A DNA stretch of 33,198 bases from Saprospiraceae bacterium (GCA_027488855.1 JAIYAV010000009.1:1-33198), one strand, 5' to 3'. Numbered from the stretch's first letter, positions 17,113 through 26,517 are shown. Program-made: numbers and translations. The notes: a model not told the origin generated them from the letters alone.

Positions 17113-20100
17113 ATGAACATCAGGTCTAGAACAACCCTGCTAGGGCGCTCTGTTCGGCCAGTATTAGGTGCACAATGGTTGCATTTGAGCCTATTACTGG
17201 TGCTGCTCAGTGGAGTGTTTTCTCCTTTGTGGGCACAAGGAACACTGCGAAAAATCACTGGCAACATTACCGATACCAGCGGCGAGGCGCTGATCGGTGC
17301 GAACGTAATGGTCAAAGGAACCGACCGCGGCACCGCTACCGATGCCAATGGCAGCTACGAACTCAATGCCAGCAGCAATGAGACCCTCGTCGTTTCGTAC
17401 ACAGGGTATCTAAATCAGGAAATTGCCATTGGCAACCAATCCATTGTCAACATTCAATTGAGCCCCGATGCCGCATTGCTCAATGAAGTAGTGGTCATCG
17501 GCTATGGCTCGGTCAAAAAAAGTGACCTCACTGGCGCCGTGGCTTCCATCAAGTCCGAGGACATCAAGCGCCTGGGCACTGTAGATGTGGTACAAGCCAT
17601 GCAGGGTAGGGTAGCCGGTGTCGACATCACGGGCCAAAGCGGCGAGCCCGGCGGCGGCGCGCGCATCCGCATCCGTGGCGTAGGTACCATCAACAACTCT
17701 GATCCGCTTTATGTCGTAGATGGGTTCCCCATCGGCAATGTCAGTTTTCTTGCACCCGGCGATATCGAAAGCATCGAAATCCTCAAGGATGCCTCAGCAA
17801 CCGCCATTTATGGCAACCGGGGCGCCAATGGGGTAGTGGTCATCACCACCAAAAAAGGCAAATCTGGCAAAGCCAAATTCTCCTTTGAAGCCTACCGTGG
17901 CATCCAAAGCCTGGCCAATGAAATCCCCTTGACCAACGCCACCGAATACGCCACCCTCTACCTCGAAGCCCTGGCTAATGACGGCATTGTGCTCGGCGAC
18001 GACAGCGACGTACTGACCCGCCTGGAGTTTGCCAAAAAGAACAACCTCAAAGGCACCAACTGGCAGCAGGAAATCATTCGCCAACAGGCCATGATGCAAA
18101 ACTACTCCCTGAGTGTTTCGGGCGGAAGCGACGCCAATCGCTACTTGCTTTCGGCTACTGCCTTTACGCAGGATGGTTTGATCAAAAACTCCGATATGCG
18201 CAAGTACTTCCTGCGCTTCAACAATGACCTGCGCTTGAGCAAATGGCTGAATGCTGGCTTGGGCTTGAACTACGTGTATACCGACAAAACTTTCTACAAT
18301 TCAGACCTTTATACCGGGCCATTGGCCACGGCGTTATCCCTCGACCCCATCACACCAGCCTGGGACAGCTACCGCAACAACTGGGGTCGCGCCGATATTT
18401 CTTACAGCAACAACGCCGCTCGCTTGGTGGATCAGCTCCAGGGCAATAAAGGTTACAGCCAGGGCCTGATTGGCAATTTGTACCTGGAGGCAAAAATCAT
18501 TGATGGCCTGACCCTCCGCTCACAGATGAATACCAACCTGGGCATCAACCACAACAAGAGTTATTCGCCCAAGTTCTTCATCGCTCCTGATGAAGCCCGC
18601 GACATCAGCAGCCTCTGGGAGCGCCGTGGCGAAAGCCTGGGACTCAACTGGACCAACTTCCTGACCTATACCAAGGCTTTTGGCCAGCACAACTTGACTG
18701 CAATGGTTGGGCAAGAAGCCGTCACAGGACGCTACCGCGATTTCTCCGCCACGGCCTTTAATGTACCTGAAAGTGAAGACCTTCAATACCTCTCTTCGGC
18801 TAAAGAAACCGACTTTACGGTGTCTTCTGGGCAATCTGAAGAGTCGCTGCTTTCTTACTTCGGTCGTTTGAATTATTCTTACGGAGGCAAATACCTCTTT
18901 ACTGCAACCCTGCGCCGCGACGGTTCTAGCCGCTTCTTGGGCGAAAACCGCTGGGGTACTTTCCCTTCTTTTGCACTAGGCTGGAACCTGGCGGAGGAGA
19001 GCTTCCTGAAAAACAGCAAAGTTTTTGATCAACTGAAACTTCGCGCTGGCTGGGGTCAGGTAGGTAACCAAAACTCTGCTTCCAACTACGGCTATGTGAC
19101 CACCGTATCAGGCAACAACTTGTATGTGTTTAACCAGGCCATCGTGCAGGGTTTTGCCTCCTCCGAACTCAGCAACCCCGAACTGAAGTGGGAAACTACC
19201 CAAAGTACCAACGTAGGGGTCGACGCCACCATGCTGGATGGCCGCCTGAGTGTGACGGCTGACTACTTCATCAAGGATACCAAGGACATGATCGTGGCAG
19301 TACCCATTCCACTTTACGTAGGTGCCAACCCACCACGGGTGAATGCAGGTAGCATGAAAAACAGTGGGATCGAATTGGCGCTGAACTGGAAAAATAGCCT
19401 GGAAAATGGCCTGACTTACGAGTTTGGGGTGAATTTGACCAAAATTACCAACGAAGTAGTGAGCTTGGGTGGCGGTGCCCCGATCAATAGCGGCAACGTC
19501 AACAAAGTTGGGGACCTGACGCGCACCGAAGTAGGGTACGAAATTGCTTACTTCTACGGCTTGCGTACCGATGGTATCTTCCAAAGCCAAGCCGAGGTGG
19601 ATGCTTACAAAAACGCCAAAGGTGGCTTGATCCAGCCCGTTGCCAAACCCGGCGACGTGAAGTTCCTGGATTTTAACAACGATGGTGCCATTGATGGCAA
19701 CGACCGCACTTACTTGGGTTCTGGTACACCCGATCTGCTGTATGGCATTACGGGCAGCCTGCAATACAAGGGTTTTGATGTACGCATTTTCTTCCAGGGT
19801 GTACAAGGCAATGAAATTGCCAACCCCATGTACCGCACCTGGTACGCTTCGGATGGCAGTACATCCAACTTCCACCGCGATCGCCTGAACCGTTGGACGC
19901 CAGAAAACCCCAATACCAACGAGCCTCGTATGACGGTCAATGACCCCAATGGCAACGGCAAGTTCAGCGACCGCTACATTTCGGATGGTTCCTTTACCCG
20001 CCTGCGCAACTTGACCATAGGCTATACCTTGCCAGAAGCTGTGACTTCGAAGATCAAATTCTCCAACCTGCGGGTGTATGTTTCTGGCGACAACCTCTGG

Positions 20101-20232
20101 ACGCGTACCAACTACAAGGGCTTAGACCCCGAAATCGGTGAAGTGTACTACAACCCATTGTTCCTGGGTGTCGATCAAGCCAATTATCCACAGCCCCGCA
20201 ACTTCCGCGTCGGCTTGAATGCCAATTTCTAA
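17113..20232 (+). CDS. SusC-family TonB-dependent outer-membrane transporter
   Basis: The protein has 1039 residues from the ATG at 17113, chosen because the signal peptide (about 1-37, ending FSPLWAQ) begins there although the frame opens earlier. A carboxypeptidase-D-like domain follows (RKITGNITDTSGEALIGANV and on, about 40-125), then the motif NEVVVIGYGSVKKSDLTGAV that marks SusC proteins. The plug domain contains DVVQAMQGRVAGVDI, the glycine-rich IRIRGVGTINNSDPLYVVDG and LKDASATAIYGNRGANGVV. The rest is a large beta-barrel ending with a terminal Phe. It imports oligosaccharides with energy from TonB/ExbBD and is capped by the SusD partner encoded 22 bases downstream. Substrate is inferred as mannan fragments from the neighbouring GH5 and GH26 enzymes. 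Confidence 0.95.
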   Translation: MNIRSRTTLLGRSVRPVLGAQWLHLSLLLVLLSGVFSPLWAQGTLRKITGNITDTSGEALIGANVMVKGTDRGTATDANGSYELNASSNETLVVSYTGYLNQEIAIGNQSIVNIQLSPDAALLNEVVVIGYGSVKKSDLTGAVASIKSEDIKRLGTVDVVQAMQGRVAGVDITGQSGEPGGGARIRIRGVGTINNSDPLYVVDGFPIGNVSFLAPGDIESIEILKDASATAIYGNRGANGVVVITTKKGKSGKAKFSFEAYRGIQSLANEIPLTNATEYATLYLEALANDGIVLGDDSDVLTRLEFAKKNNLKGTNWQQEIIRQQAMMQNYSLSVSGGSDANRYLLSATAFTQDGLIKNSDMRKYFLRFNNDLRLSKWLNAGLGLNYVYTDKTFYNSDLYTGPLATALSLDPITPAWDSYRNNWGRADISYSNNAARLVDQLQGNKGYSQGLIGNLYLEAKIIDGLTLRSQMNTNLGINHNKSYSPKFFIAPDEARDISSLWERRGESLGLNWTNFLTYTKAFGQHNLTAMVGQEAVTGRYRDFSATAFNVPESEDLQYLSSAKETDFTVSSGQSEESLLSYFGRLNYSYGGKYLFTATLRRDGSSRFLGENRWGTFPSFALGWNLAEESFLKNSKVFDQLKLRAGWGQVGNQNSASNYGYVTTVSGNNLYVFNQAIVQGFASSELSNPELKWETTQSTNVGVDATMLDGRLSVTADYFIKDTKDMIVAVPIPLYVGANPPRVNAGSMKNSGIELALNWKNSLENGLTYEFGVNLTKITNEVVSLGGGAPINSGNVNKVGDLTRTEVGYEIAYFYGLRTDGIFQSQAEVDAYKNAKGGLIQPVAKPGDVKFLDFNNDGAIDGNDRTYLGSGTPDLLYGITGSLQYKGFDVRIFFQGVQGNEIANPMYRTWYASDGSTSNFHRDRLNRWTPENPNTNEPRMTVNDPNGNGKFSDRYISDGSFTRLRNLTIGYTLPEAVTSKIKFSNLRVYVSGDNLWTRTNYKGLDPEIGEVYYNPLFLGVDQANYPQPRNFRVGLNANF

Positions 20233-20254
20233 AACCTCAATCAACGCAAGTGAT

Positions 20255-21847
20255 ATGCAAAAGCGATTCAATAAACTCATCTTTTTGCTGCCCCTGAGCT
20301 TCCTGTTGGGGGCTTGCTCCGACTTCTTGGACAAAGATCCATTGGGCCAAAATACGGAGATCAATTTTTACAACGATCCCGATAATGCCATCCTGGGCAT
20401 CAACAGCATCTACGATGCCACCTCCTGGGACGAAGGCCCCAATGGCGCTGGTCATACCTACGACTGGATGTTTGGGGATGTGCTCTCCAGCAATTCCGAA
20501 AAGGGCTCTGCTCCAAGCGACTTTCAGGACATTCAAGACCTCAAGGAATGGCGCACCCTCGCTACCAATGGCCCGGTAAATGGCTTGTGGCGCAACCAGT
20601 TCGCGGTCATCTATCGCGCCAACACTGCACTCTTTTATTTGCCCGATGCCAACATTCCCGAAGCCCTGAAAATGCGGCTGATCGGAGAGGCACGGTTTCT
20701 GCGTGCTTATGGCTATTATCAATTGGCACGCATCTTTGGCGGCTTGCCGCTGTTCTCGGCCCCGGTAAAACCCTCAGAATTTGGCAACACCCCTCGTGCT
20801 TCTTTTGCTGAAACCTTTAAGTTCATCGAAAATGACTTGAAAGAGGCGGCAAAACTACTGCCCGAGCGGAACCAATACCCTGCCGCTGATTTGGGGCGAG
20901 CCACTCGTGGTGCAGCCAATGCCTACCTAGCGCGGATCATTGCTTACCAACTAGGTACCGACAATGGCAACAACCACACCTGGCAGGAAGTGTATGACCT
21001 GACTAAGGCCATCATGAACTCTGGTCAATATGGCCTCATGGCCAATTTTGCCCAAATCTTTGAGGATGAAGGCGAAAATGGCATCGAGTCTATCTTTGAA
21101 ATCCAGTTTGGTGTGTCTACCGAAGGCTGGGGCCCCATCAAAATTGGTACTACCAACAACATCATCCAAAACTGCCGCTGTGCCTGGGGTTGGGGGTTCA
21201 ACAATCCGACTACTAATTTGGTCAATGCCTTTGAGGCCAAAGACCCTCGTTTGGCTTGTACCGCGTACAAAGATGGCGATGTTGTGTTGGGCACCAAAGT
21301 CAAAATTGATTTCCCAAAGGAAAATGCTACCGGCTACCTCAGCCGCAAGGCCGCAGTGGTCAAGCCGCTGGAAGGCAAAGCCAGCCCCCAAAACATCCGC
21401 AAGTTCCGCTATGCAGAGGTTTTATTGCTCAATGCTGAGGCTGCTTACTACCTCAATAAACCAAACGAAACACGTGACCTCATCAATCAGCTGCGAGCAC
21501 GGGCTAAGCAGGCTTCTTTGCCCAAAGGCAGCCAGGAAGGAAGCCTGACTTATGACCCCATTCCCGCTACGGCACTCACTGGTGTACTCAACCCGATTGC
21601 CGACGGCGTGAGTGGTACCGCTCTGCTGGATGCCTTGCGCAAAGAGCGCCGGGTGGAACTGGCCATGGAGGCTACTTATTTCTGGGATGAAGTGCGCTGG
21701 GGAACTTACCTCAACAAACTCTCGGGTGAAACCAAAAGCCGGGCGCAGGCACGTGCCATTCCGGGCTCCGTCAACCCCATTCCAGTATTGCCGATTCCAC
21801 TCACCGAGGTGGAATCCTGGAAATTGCAACAAAATCCCGGTTACTAA
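20255..21847 (+). CDS. SusD/RagB-family glycan-binding lipoprotein
   Basis: The protein has 530 residues with a lipoprotein signal (LLGACSDF, Cys21). Typical SusD features follow: the early SDFLDKDPLGQNTEINFYN, the TPR-like helix LIGEARFLRAYGYYQLARIFGGLPLF (about 142-167), the LLNAEAAYYLN helix (about 390-400) and the C-terminal LDALRKERRVELAMEATYFWDEVRWG. SusD forms a hinged lid over the SusC barrel and delivers oligosaccharides to it. The start at 20255 gives the lipobox; the open frame begins slightly earlier inside the SusC stop region. It belongs to the operon SusC-SusD-glycan-binding protein. Confidence 0.95.
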   Translation: MQKRFNKLIFLLPLSFLLGACSDFLDKDPLGQNTEINFYNDPDNAILGINSIYDATSWDEGPNGAGHTYDWMFGDVLSSNSEKGSAPSDFQDIQDLKEWRTLATNGPVNGLWRNQFAVIYRANTALFYLPDANIPEALKMRLIGEARFLRAYGYYQLARIFGGLPLFSAPVKPSEFGNTPRASFAETFKFIENDLKEAAKLLPERNQYPAADLGRATRGAANAYLARIIAYQLGTDNGNNHTWQEVYDLTKAIMNSGQYGLMANFAQIFEDEGENGIESIFEIQFGVSTEGWGPIKIGTTNNIIQNCRCAWGWGFNNPTTNLVNAFEAKDPRLACTAYKDGDVVLGTKVKIDFPKENATGYLSRKAAVVKPLEGKASPQNIRKFRYAEVLLLNAEAAYYLNKPNETRDLINQLRARAKQASLPKGSQEGSLTYDPIPATALTGVLNPIADGVSGTALLDALRKERRVELAMEATYFWDEVRWGTYLNKLSGETKSRAQARAIPGSVNPIPVLPIPLTEVESWKLQQNPGY

Positions 21848-21869
21848 TCTTTCTTTAAAATCAAAAACA

Positions 21870-23612
21870 ATGAAAATCACCAATATAAAATTGTTGATCC
21901 TGGCCACTGTACTGCTCTTGCTAGATTGGTCTTGTACCCAGGAGCGCGAGTACTCTGAGGATTTTGACATTGCGTATCCGATTCCTGCCATCACTGATTT
22001 TTCGCCCAAAGAACAATTGATTGACGCTCAGGTGGTCATCAGTGGTCAGAACTTGGAAAAGGCCAATCGGGTCACGGTGGGTGCCAACCTGGCTGAGGCA
22101 AAAATCCTGAGCAAAACCAACGACAAGGTGACCATCCAGTTGCCTCGCTACATTACTGGGCCTGGTGCCATCACGGTTTATACCGCTTACAAGAATGAGG
22201 CAATTTCCAAAGATGCCTTCAAACCCAAGTATCCGGACACCAAAATCCTGCAATGGCCCAGTGAAATCACCCGTGGTCAAACTTTTTTCATTAAAGCTGA
22301 GAATGGCGACCAAATCACCAATGTGGAGTTTGTGGGGGTTGGAAATAAAGCCTGCGAATTCAAAAACGGTACCAAAGATGGCATGAACGTATTCACCGAA
22401 GGCCTGAACCTGCCCGACAAGGTGAAATTGAAGGTCACTGCTTTTGGCAAAGTAGTAGGAGGGGAGTCTCCCGAAATTACCGTAGTCAATTACGACCCAA
22501 ATGCGACCTATACGCCTAAGGAAGCGATCGTACTCTGGGATTTTGAGGATGGCACAAACCCCGTCAAAGACATCTTCCCGGGTGCACAGGTGGGCATCAA
22601 CCTGAGCAACACCTTGCCTAAAGGACGCGGCGATAAGTTTTTGACCGTCAAAAATGACAATATCGGCAACCAATGGGGGGACCAGCAGGGGACCCTGGAA
22701 AGCAGCAACATCGACATCAATGGCTTCACCGATCCACACTTGACTTTCTTGGTGAATACGAATGGAAAAAATGGGTACTTCCAATTTTCAGTTGCCCAGG
22801 ATGGCGTGGAGTCTGGCGTACATTTCAAATCGGGCAACTCGGATGTACAAACCGATGATTACAACTTCGCACCTACCGTCGGCTGGGAATGGCGCTCGGT
22901 GAGTTTGAAAAAACTGGATTACGAAAACTGGGGTACTGGTAGACTGGCCTTTGATACCAAAAAAGCCATCCAAAAAATCTCCCTCCAGTTTAAGCAAGGC
23001 AATGGCGGCAACGGGGGCAACAAAGTCTTTGAAATCAACCTGGATCAGATCATGATTACCGATGGGCCACGCCCGAAAGGGGATCGCCTCGTGCAGGTGT
23101 ACAACTTTGAAGACGGCCAGACTCAAGTTGGCCCTGAAGGTGGCAATGCACCAATCATTGCCCTCAATGGGGGGAAAGATTTTGGCCCAGGTGAAGGCAA
23201 TCGCTACGTGAGTGTAAAAGCCCAAACACCCGCCTCCTGGACTTGGGTAGCCAAGGCCGAAAAACAGGTCAACATCAATATGTCGACCTGGAAACAGGCT
23301 TACATCAGCTTCTGGGTCAATACCGGTTCGGCCAATGGGTACATGCAAATGGCTTGTTCCATGAACAACTCTGAGTTCGGATTTGAAGTGTTCCCAGAAT
23401 ACAAATTGGTGGCCACCAGTGGCACCTGGAAGTTTTATCAGGTGAAATTGGAAAAAACGGCCGCTTCTCGCTGGAGTGGCTCCGGGGAATGGGATACCAA
23501 AGGAACCATCACCAACTTCAAAATCGGCTTCACCACTGGCCCAAGTGCCAAAGATGCTGCTTACGAAGTCAATCTCGACAACGTGATCGTTTCGGAATGG
23601 CCTGCTTGGTAA
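21870..23612 (+). CDS. surface glycan-binding lipoprotein (SusE-position) with IPT and two jelly-roll-like domains
   Basis: The protein has 580 residues from the ATG at 21870, with a lipoprotein signal and Cys22 (LLLDWSCTQ). Residues about 35-115 resemble an IPT/TIG domain (IPAITDFSPKEQLIDAQVVI). After a second Ig-like stretch come two related domains, about 215-405 and 408-580. Both begin WDFEDG/YNFEDG, contain a PHLTFLVNTNGKNGYFQ or YISFWVNTGSANGYMQ segment, and end with VFEINLDQIMI or AYEVNLDNVIV. These look like carbohydrate-binding jelly rolls. Proteins in this position anchor polysaccharide at the surface beside SusCD. The start is 22 bases after SusD and a strong terminator follows, so it is the last gene of the operon. 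Confidence 0.9.
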   Translation: MKITNIKLLILATVLLLLDWSCTQEREYSEDFDIAYPIPAITDFSPKEQLIDAQVVISGQNLEKANRVTVGANLAEAKILSKTNDKVTIQLPRYITGPGAITVYTAYKNEAISKDAFKPKYPDTKILQWPSEITRGQTFFIKAENGDQITNVEFVGVGNKACEFKNGTKDGMNVFTEGLNLPDKVKLKVTAFGKVVGGESPEITVVNYDPNATYTPKEAIVLWDFEDGTNPVKDIFPGAQVGINLSNTLPKGRGDKFLTVKNDNIGNQWGDQQGTLESSNIDINGFTDPHLTFLVNTNGKNGYFQFSVAQDGVESGVHFKSGNSDVQTDDYNFAPTVGWEWRSVSLKKLDYENWGTGRLAFDTKKAIQKISLQFKQGNGGNGGNKVFEINLDQIMITDGPRPKGDRLVQVYNFEDGQTQVGPEGGNAPIIALNGGKDFGPGEGNRYVSVKAQTPASWTWVAKAEKQVNINMSTWKQAYISFWVNTGSANGYMQMACSMNNSEFGFEVFPEYKLVATSGTWKFYQVKLEKTAASRWSGSGEWDTKGTITNFKIGFTTGPSAKDAAYEVNLDNVIVSEWPAW

Positions 23613-23628
23613 TTTTCTGAATAAATGG

Positions 23629-23680
23629 TACTCCAACCAAAGATGCTCATCTCTTCTTTGGTTGGAGTATTCTTTTTTAT
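23629..23680 (+). terminator. strong intrinsic terminator of the SusC operon
   Basis: TACTCCAACCAAAG (23629-23642) pairs perfectly over 14 bases with CTTTGGTTGGAGTA (23656-23669), and the T-rich run TTCTTTTTTAT follows. It lies 17 bases after the stop of the glycan-binding protein and separates the SusC operon from the GH26 gene. Confidence 0.9.
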
Positions 23681-23714
23681 ACTTTTATAAAGAAATTCTT
23701 CAACGCTACACTAA

Positions 23715-23754
23715 GTAGTGGGGCAAAATGATCACTTATTTTTTTATCGCCCCC
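23715..23754. repeat. dispersed 40-bp element, short copy of the one at 2320
   Basis: Read on the minus strand, this segment matches 2320-2350 joined directly to about 2431-2440, including the same run of seven A and the flanking GGGGC/GCCCC. Both sit in intergenic DNA. It lies directly before the GH26 gene and could affect its expression or be neutral. Confidence 0.75.
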
Positions 23755-23783
23755 AAAAGACGGAAAACTATAAACTGCATTCC

Positions 23784-24905
23784 ATGAAAGCAAAAAACAC
23801 CTTCTTTCTGCTGTTGTGCTTGATTCCTTGCGGGATAATGGCGCAAATTGATAAAAAAGCGACGCCGTTGACTAAAAAACTCTACACGAGTTTGAAAAAT
23901 TTGCAAGGCCGAGGCATCCTGTTTGGGCACCAGGACGGGCTCGCTTACGGACTCAATCCAGATGGAAGCCGCTGGACTGGCGAATCCGGCCGTTCTGACA
24001 TCAAAACACTCACTGGCGAGCACCCGGCGGTAGCAGGCTGGGACTTGGGCCACCTGGAACTGGATAGCACCAATAACCTCGATGGGGTTCCTTTTGAGTT
24101 AATGCGCCAACGCATCATTGAGCAGCACCAGCGGGGAGGCATTTCTACCCTGAGCTGGCACCCCAATAACCCGTTAGACCCCAGCAAAACTACCTGGGAT
24201 AAAGTAGAATCGACGATACCCCGTATCCTCTCCGACAAAACTGCGCTCAAAAATTATCAAGCTTGGCTAAGCAAGATTGCCCAGTTTGTCCAATCACTGC
24301 GCGACCCACAATCAGGAGAACTGGTTCCGCTGATCTTTCGTCCCTATCACGAGCATACGGGCTCCTGGTTTTGGTGGGGTGCCGATCATTGTAGCCCGGA
24401 GGAATACCAGCGGTTCTGGCGCATGACCATCAACTATTTGCGCAAAAAAGAAAAAGTACACAACCTGATTTATGCCTACTCCACCGATCGATTCAACTCC
24501 CCAGAACATTATCTCGAACGTTACCCCGGTGATCGCTACGCTGATCTGATTGGCTTTGACATCTATCACCGCAATGCCCCATCTAGCAACGAGCAGTTTG
24601 TAAAAGATACCCGTCAAATGGTCACCTGGTTAAAAGAACTGGGTAAAGCGCACAACAAAATCACGGCAATTACGGAAACCGGACTGGAACAAGTGACCAT
24701 CGCCAACTGGTGGACGAATATAGTGGCACCCATTATTCAAGGTTCGGATTTGGCCTATGTACTGGTTTGGCGCAACGGGCGCCCCGATCACTATTATGCG
24801 CCTTACCCAAGTCAGCCCTCAGCCCCAGATTTTCTGGAATTTATAGCCTCTTTTAACATCTTATTGGAGCGCAAAACCGCAGCATTGAATCTGTTTAAAA
24901 AATGA
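23784..24905 (+). CDS. GH26 beta-mannanase
   Basis: The protein has 373 residues with a signal peptide (about 1-20, ending GIMAQ). The frame opens at 23718, inside the dispersed element; the ATG at 23784 fits the signal. GH26 hallmarks are ILFGHQDGLAYG (45-56), AGWDLGHLE (84-92), STLSWHPNNP (121-130), FRPYHEHTGSWFWWG with acid/base Glu190, LIGFDIYH (255-262) and AITETG with nucleophile Glu298. GH26 enzymes are mainly retaining endo-beta-1,4-mannanases or mannobiohydrolases. There is no sorting domain and no lipobox, so it probably acts in the periplasm on imported oligomers. The terminator before it suggests a separate promoter, which I could not place. Confidence 0.92.
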   Translation: MKAKNTFFLLLCLIPCGIMAQIDKKATPLTKKLYTSLKNLQGRGILFGHQDGLAYGLNPDGSRWTGESGRSDIKTLTGEHPAVAGWDLGHLELDSTNNLDGVPFELMRQRIIEQHQRGGISTLSWHPNNPLDPSKTTWDKVESTIPRILSDKTALKNYQAWLSKIAQFVQSLRDPQSGELVPLIFRPYHEHTGSWFWWGADHCSPEEYQRFWRMTINYLRKKEKVHNLIYAYSTDRFNSPEHYLERYPGDRYADLIGFDIYHRNAPSSNEQFVKDTRQMVTWLKELGKAHNKITAITETGLEQVTIANWWTNIVAPIIQGSDLAYVLVWRNGRPDHYYAPYPSQPSAPDFLEFIASFNILLERKTAALNLFKK

Positions 24906-25065
24906 GCAGATGTGATGGTGGCGCAACCTACTGTTCATTTTCTTCTAGCACCAAACCCTATTTGCCTTATACCCCAGAGTTTCTACCAAATTCCTGCTCT
25001 TTTGGCGAACTGCGTTCCTGTAAAAGCGTTGAACGGATATTTCACCCCTTCAACCAAAAACAACT

Positions 25066-25869
25066 ATGGACTTTTTCGCCAGTGTGGCCCAGCCTGAATT
25101 TTGGATCAGCCTGCTTACTTTGACGGCTCTGGAAATTGTATTGGGCATCGACAATGTGATCTTCATCTCGATCATTTCCAATAAACTCCCTGAAGCCGAA
25201 CGTCCTAAGGCCCGCAATTGGGGCTTGATCCTGGCGCTCCTCTTTCGCCTGGGGCTCTTGTTCACCATTACCTGGATCATTACTTTGACCAAGCCAATCT
25301 TTCATCTTGGCTTTATGCAAGATAAGACTGGCCATGCGCTGGGGATCAGTGTAAAAGACCTGATTCTGATGTTGGGAGGTCTGTTTTTGATCGCCAAAAG
25401 CACCAATGAAATGTTTCACAAGCTTGAGGTGGCCACGAAGGAACACGACATCAAAGGCCGTGCTACGTTGAGCACAGTCATTTTCCAAATCATTTTGGTC
25501 GATATGGTTTTTTCCTTTGATTCCATTTTGACTGCGGTGGGTTTGGTCAAAGAGGTTTCAGTGATGGTCATAGCTGTGATCATTTCTATGGCAGTGATGC
25601 TGGCCTTCGCGGGTCGGATCAGTAATTTTGTCAATCAGCACCCTTCCTTACAGGTATTGGCACTCGGTTTTTTGATCATGATCGGGACGCTCCTGGTCGC
25701 CGAAGGCTTCCATCAAAAATTTGACAAAGGGTATCTGTATTTCGCTATGGCCTTCTCTTTGGTCATTGAATTGATCAACATGCGGATGCGCAAAAAACGG
25801 GAAAAACCAATCCAGTTGCACGGATTGGCAGAAGAGGCAGTAGAGGATGGTTTGATGAAAAAACTGTGA
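25066..25869 (+). CDS. TerC-family integral membrane protein
   Basis: The protein has 267 residues and about seven hydrophobic helices. The family's acidic motifs are present: LTALEIVLGIDNVIF (19-33) near the start and LVDMVFSFDSILTAVGLV in the second half, as expected for the inverted internal repeat. TerC proteins are linked to tellurite resistance and, for several members, to manganese export or metal loading of exported proteins. The C-terminal tail is basic and cytosolic. The gene stands alone, about 160 bases after GH26. That gap contains a short open frame from 24902 with no family features and nothing else I can name. Confidence 0.92.
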   Translation: MDFFASVAQPEFWISLLTLTALEIVLGIDNVIFISIISNKLPEAERPKARNWGLILALLFRLGLLFTITWIITLTKPIFHLGFMQDKTGHALGISVKDLILMLGGLFLIAKSTNEMFHKLEVATKEHDIKGRATLSTVIFQIILVDMVFSFDSILTAVGLVKEVSVMVIAVIISMAVMLAFAGRISNFVNQHPSLQVLALGFLIMIGTLLVAEGFHQKFDKGYLYFAMAFSLVIELINMRMRKKREKPIQLHGLAEEAVEDGLMKKL

Positions 25870-25879
25870 AAATAAAAAA

Positions 25880-25902
25880 GGGGGTAGCGAAAATCTACCC
25901 CC
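25880..25902 (-). terminator. intrinsic terminator of the TonB receptor/lipoprotein operon
   Basis: GGGGGTAG (25880-25887) pairs with CTACCCCC (25895-25902) over a 7-base loop. On the minus strand it is followed by CTTTTTTATTTT, a good U-tract, so it best serves the minus-strand lipoprotein gene ending at 25959. It lies 11 bases after the TerC stop and may work in both directions. Confidence 0.8.
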
Positions 25903-25958
25903 AACTAATATTACCTGAGTAAGTATGAAAAAAACAGAACCAGTTATGGCTCCGAGTC

Positions 25959-26498
25959 TTATTGCACGCTTACATTAAACGTAGCCTCCGCGTCGGTCTC
26001 TCCAGTACCACACGCATTGGCGCTGCTTTTGTCCGCTTCGTGTTTGAGGGTGATTTTGAGTGTGCCAGCTCCGGCTGCTCCCGTTTTGAAGGCGCTTTCG
26101 AGTCCAAGGGTTTTGCCCCCAGCATCTTTATCGCTAGCGATAGGGCTTACCATGGTACCTGTCGCCGCATAACACACTAAGTGGTCGTTGCTTTCCGCTT
26201 TAACCTCCGTGGTGATGTCTTCACTAGGCGATTTGGACTCATCGAGGAAAGAAATGGAAAGGGTGTAATTGGTGTTGGCTTTCAAATTGATGTTTTGAAT
26301 AACTGGGGCGGAACCGCCATCTCCATCTTTATCCACGGCAGTAAAAGTCACGGTTTGGCCTCCCCCAGTGAATTTCAAAGCAATGGTGGTGATCAATTCC
26401 TGTTCATTGTCGGGTCCATTGTCGTCGTCTTTTTCACAACCCAGCAATGAGAGTACCAGCATTGCCAGGAGAGGCAATTTTAAAGCATTGATTTTCAT
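25959..26498 (-). CDS. small acidic lipoprotein partnered with a TonB receptor
   Basis: The protein has 179 residues with a clear lipobox (LSLLGCEKDDD, Cys21). After an Asp/Glu-rich linker, the mature part has TFTAVDKDGDGGSAPVIQNINL, with a DxDGDG segment, and SISFLDESKSPSEDITTEVKAE. As I recall, this pattern (DxDGDG, then F-L-[DN]-E-S/T-x-S-P-x-E-D-I-T) marks a Bacteroidota family of lipoproteins found beside TonB-dependent receptors. Function is not established. The acidic segments could bind a cation. It starts 19 bases after the receptor stop and ends in a terminator, so the two form an operon and probably work together at the outer membrane. Confidence 0.8.
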   Translation of the reverse strand: MKINALKLPLLAMLVLSLLGCEKDDDNGPDNEQELITTIALKFTGGGQTVTFTAVDKDGDGGSAPVIQNINLKANTNYTLSISFLDESKSPSEDITTEVKAESNDHLVCYAATGTMVSPIASDKDAGGKTLGLESAFKTGAAGAGTLKITLKHEADKSSANACGTGETDAEATFNVSVQ

Positions 26499-26517
26499 GG
26501 TTTTTAAGATTTTATGG

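Noticed and set aside
19108-19875. 255-codon minus-strand frame inside SusC
   Set aside because: It mirrors the codon pattern of SusC and has no signal or domain; SusC barrel evidence is strong.
24902-25123. 73-codon frame overlapping the GH26 stop
   Set aside because: It has no family features, is rich in Ser, Pro and Cys, and runs into the TerC start in another frame.
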